From positions 48,674,001 to 48,738,000 of the forward strand of contig CM044320.1 of assembly GCA_024291935.2 (NCBI GenBank): a DNA stretch of 64,000 bases. Direction: 5' to 3'. The notes under the pieces were generated by a model. The model did not search any database, had not been told where the DNA came from, and worked only from the letters and a program-made list of their open reading frames with translations. Shown here one piece after another: positions 63,850 to 64,000 of this stretch. Both the position numbers and the translations under genes were made by a program. The DNA comes from Okapia johnstoni (lineage: Eukaryota > Chordata > Mammalia > Artiodactyla > Giraffidae). Each line of letters starts with the position of its first letter. Position 1 is the stretch's first letter.

Positions 63850-64000
63850 GTCAGGTGGCTCAATGGTAAAGAACCTGCCTGCCAAGGCAGGAGACGCAGG
63901 AGACAGGGGTTTGATTCTTGGATCAAAAAGATTCCCCTGGAGTAGGAAATGGCTGCTAACTCCAGTATTCTTGCTTAGGAAATCCCATGGACAGAGGAGC
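63850..64000 (+). mobile_element. Bov-tA SINE, cut by the window end
   Basis: ctgtcaggtggctcaatggt, ggggtttgattcttggatca, tcttgcttaggaaatcccat; continues beyond the right edge. A gcaggagac unit is duplicated within its head. Confidence 0.92.

Noticed and set aside
1..64000. CRISPR arrays, operons, phage or plasmid genes
   Set aside because: Spliced gene, SINEs and LINEs show a mammalian nuclear genome; no spaced short repeats of CRISPR type are present.

Overview
This is nuclear DNA from a ruminant, most probably a bovid (cattle, sheep, goat or a relative). The evidence is the repeat content: BovB (RTE-type) LINE copies, dozens of Bov-tA/Bov-A SINEs, cetartiodactyl CHR-type tRNA-derived SINEs and 3' ends of the artiodactyl L1, lying on older mammal-wide MIR, L2, MER5, MLT1 and L1M relics. 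I recognise one protein-coding gene.

Positions 1-13,300 hold the 5' part of UTP20 on the minus strand. UTP20 encodes a very large HEAT/ARM-repeat protein of the nucleolar SSU processome, which matures 18S rRNA. Twelve consecutive coding exons are visible, from the ATG at 13,109 to exon 12 at 2,626-2,804. They keep one open frame of 476 codons plus 2 nt, every junction is GT..AG, and the gene runs off the left edge. A CpG-rich promoter (about 12,960-13,340) carries two CACGTG E-boxes, a YY1-type GCCGCCATGTTG and an ETS-type CGGAAGT. The introns hold an antisense 5S rRNA pseudogene (intron 8), L1, L2 and MIR relics, a CHR SINE and a Bov-tA.

Positions 13,340-64,000 look intergenic. In human the flank on the 5' side of UTP20 separates it from SLC5A8, so this is inferred to be that interval; no SLC5A8 exon is visible. 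It is a dense, nested transposon graveyard: about twelve BovB pieces on both strands, including one almost complete but disabled copy (about 51,860-54,815); a decayed gammaretrovirus-like endogenous retrovirus on the minus strand (about 46,860-51,850) split by two antisense BovB insertions; several L1 copies with SINEs inside them; and MaLR LTR pieces. Two DNA transposons have readable target-site duplications: a 133-bp hAT element and a 65-bp mariner MITE. There are several microsatellites and a 101-bp tandem duplication at 63,546-63,747 that no family I recognise explains.

I found no new gene system, operon, CRISPR array or toxin locus. The points most worth a second look are the UTP20 promoter motifs, the 5S pseudogene with largely preserved internal promoter boxes, the ERV 3' end that looks like a polyadenylated transcript end, the inverted BovB pair, the 101-bp tandem duplication and an ancient repeat family with three divergent copies. 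Most repeat edges are by eye and may be off by 10-30 bases.
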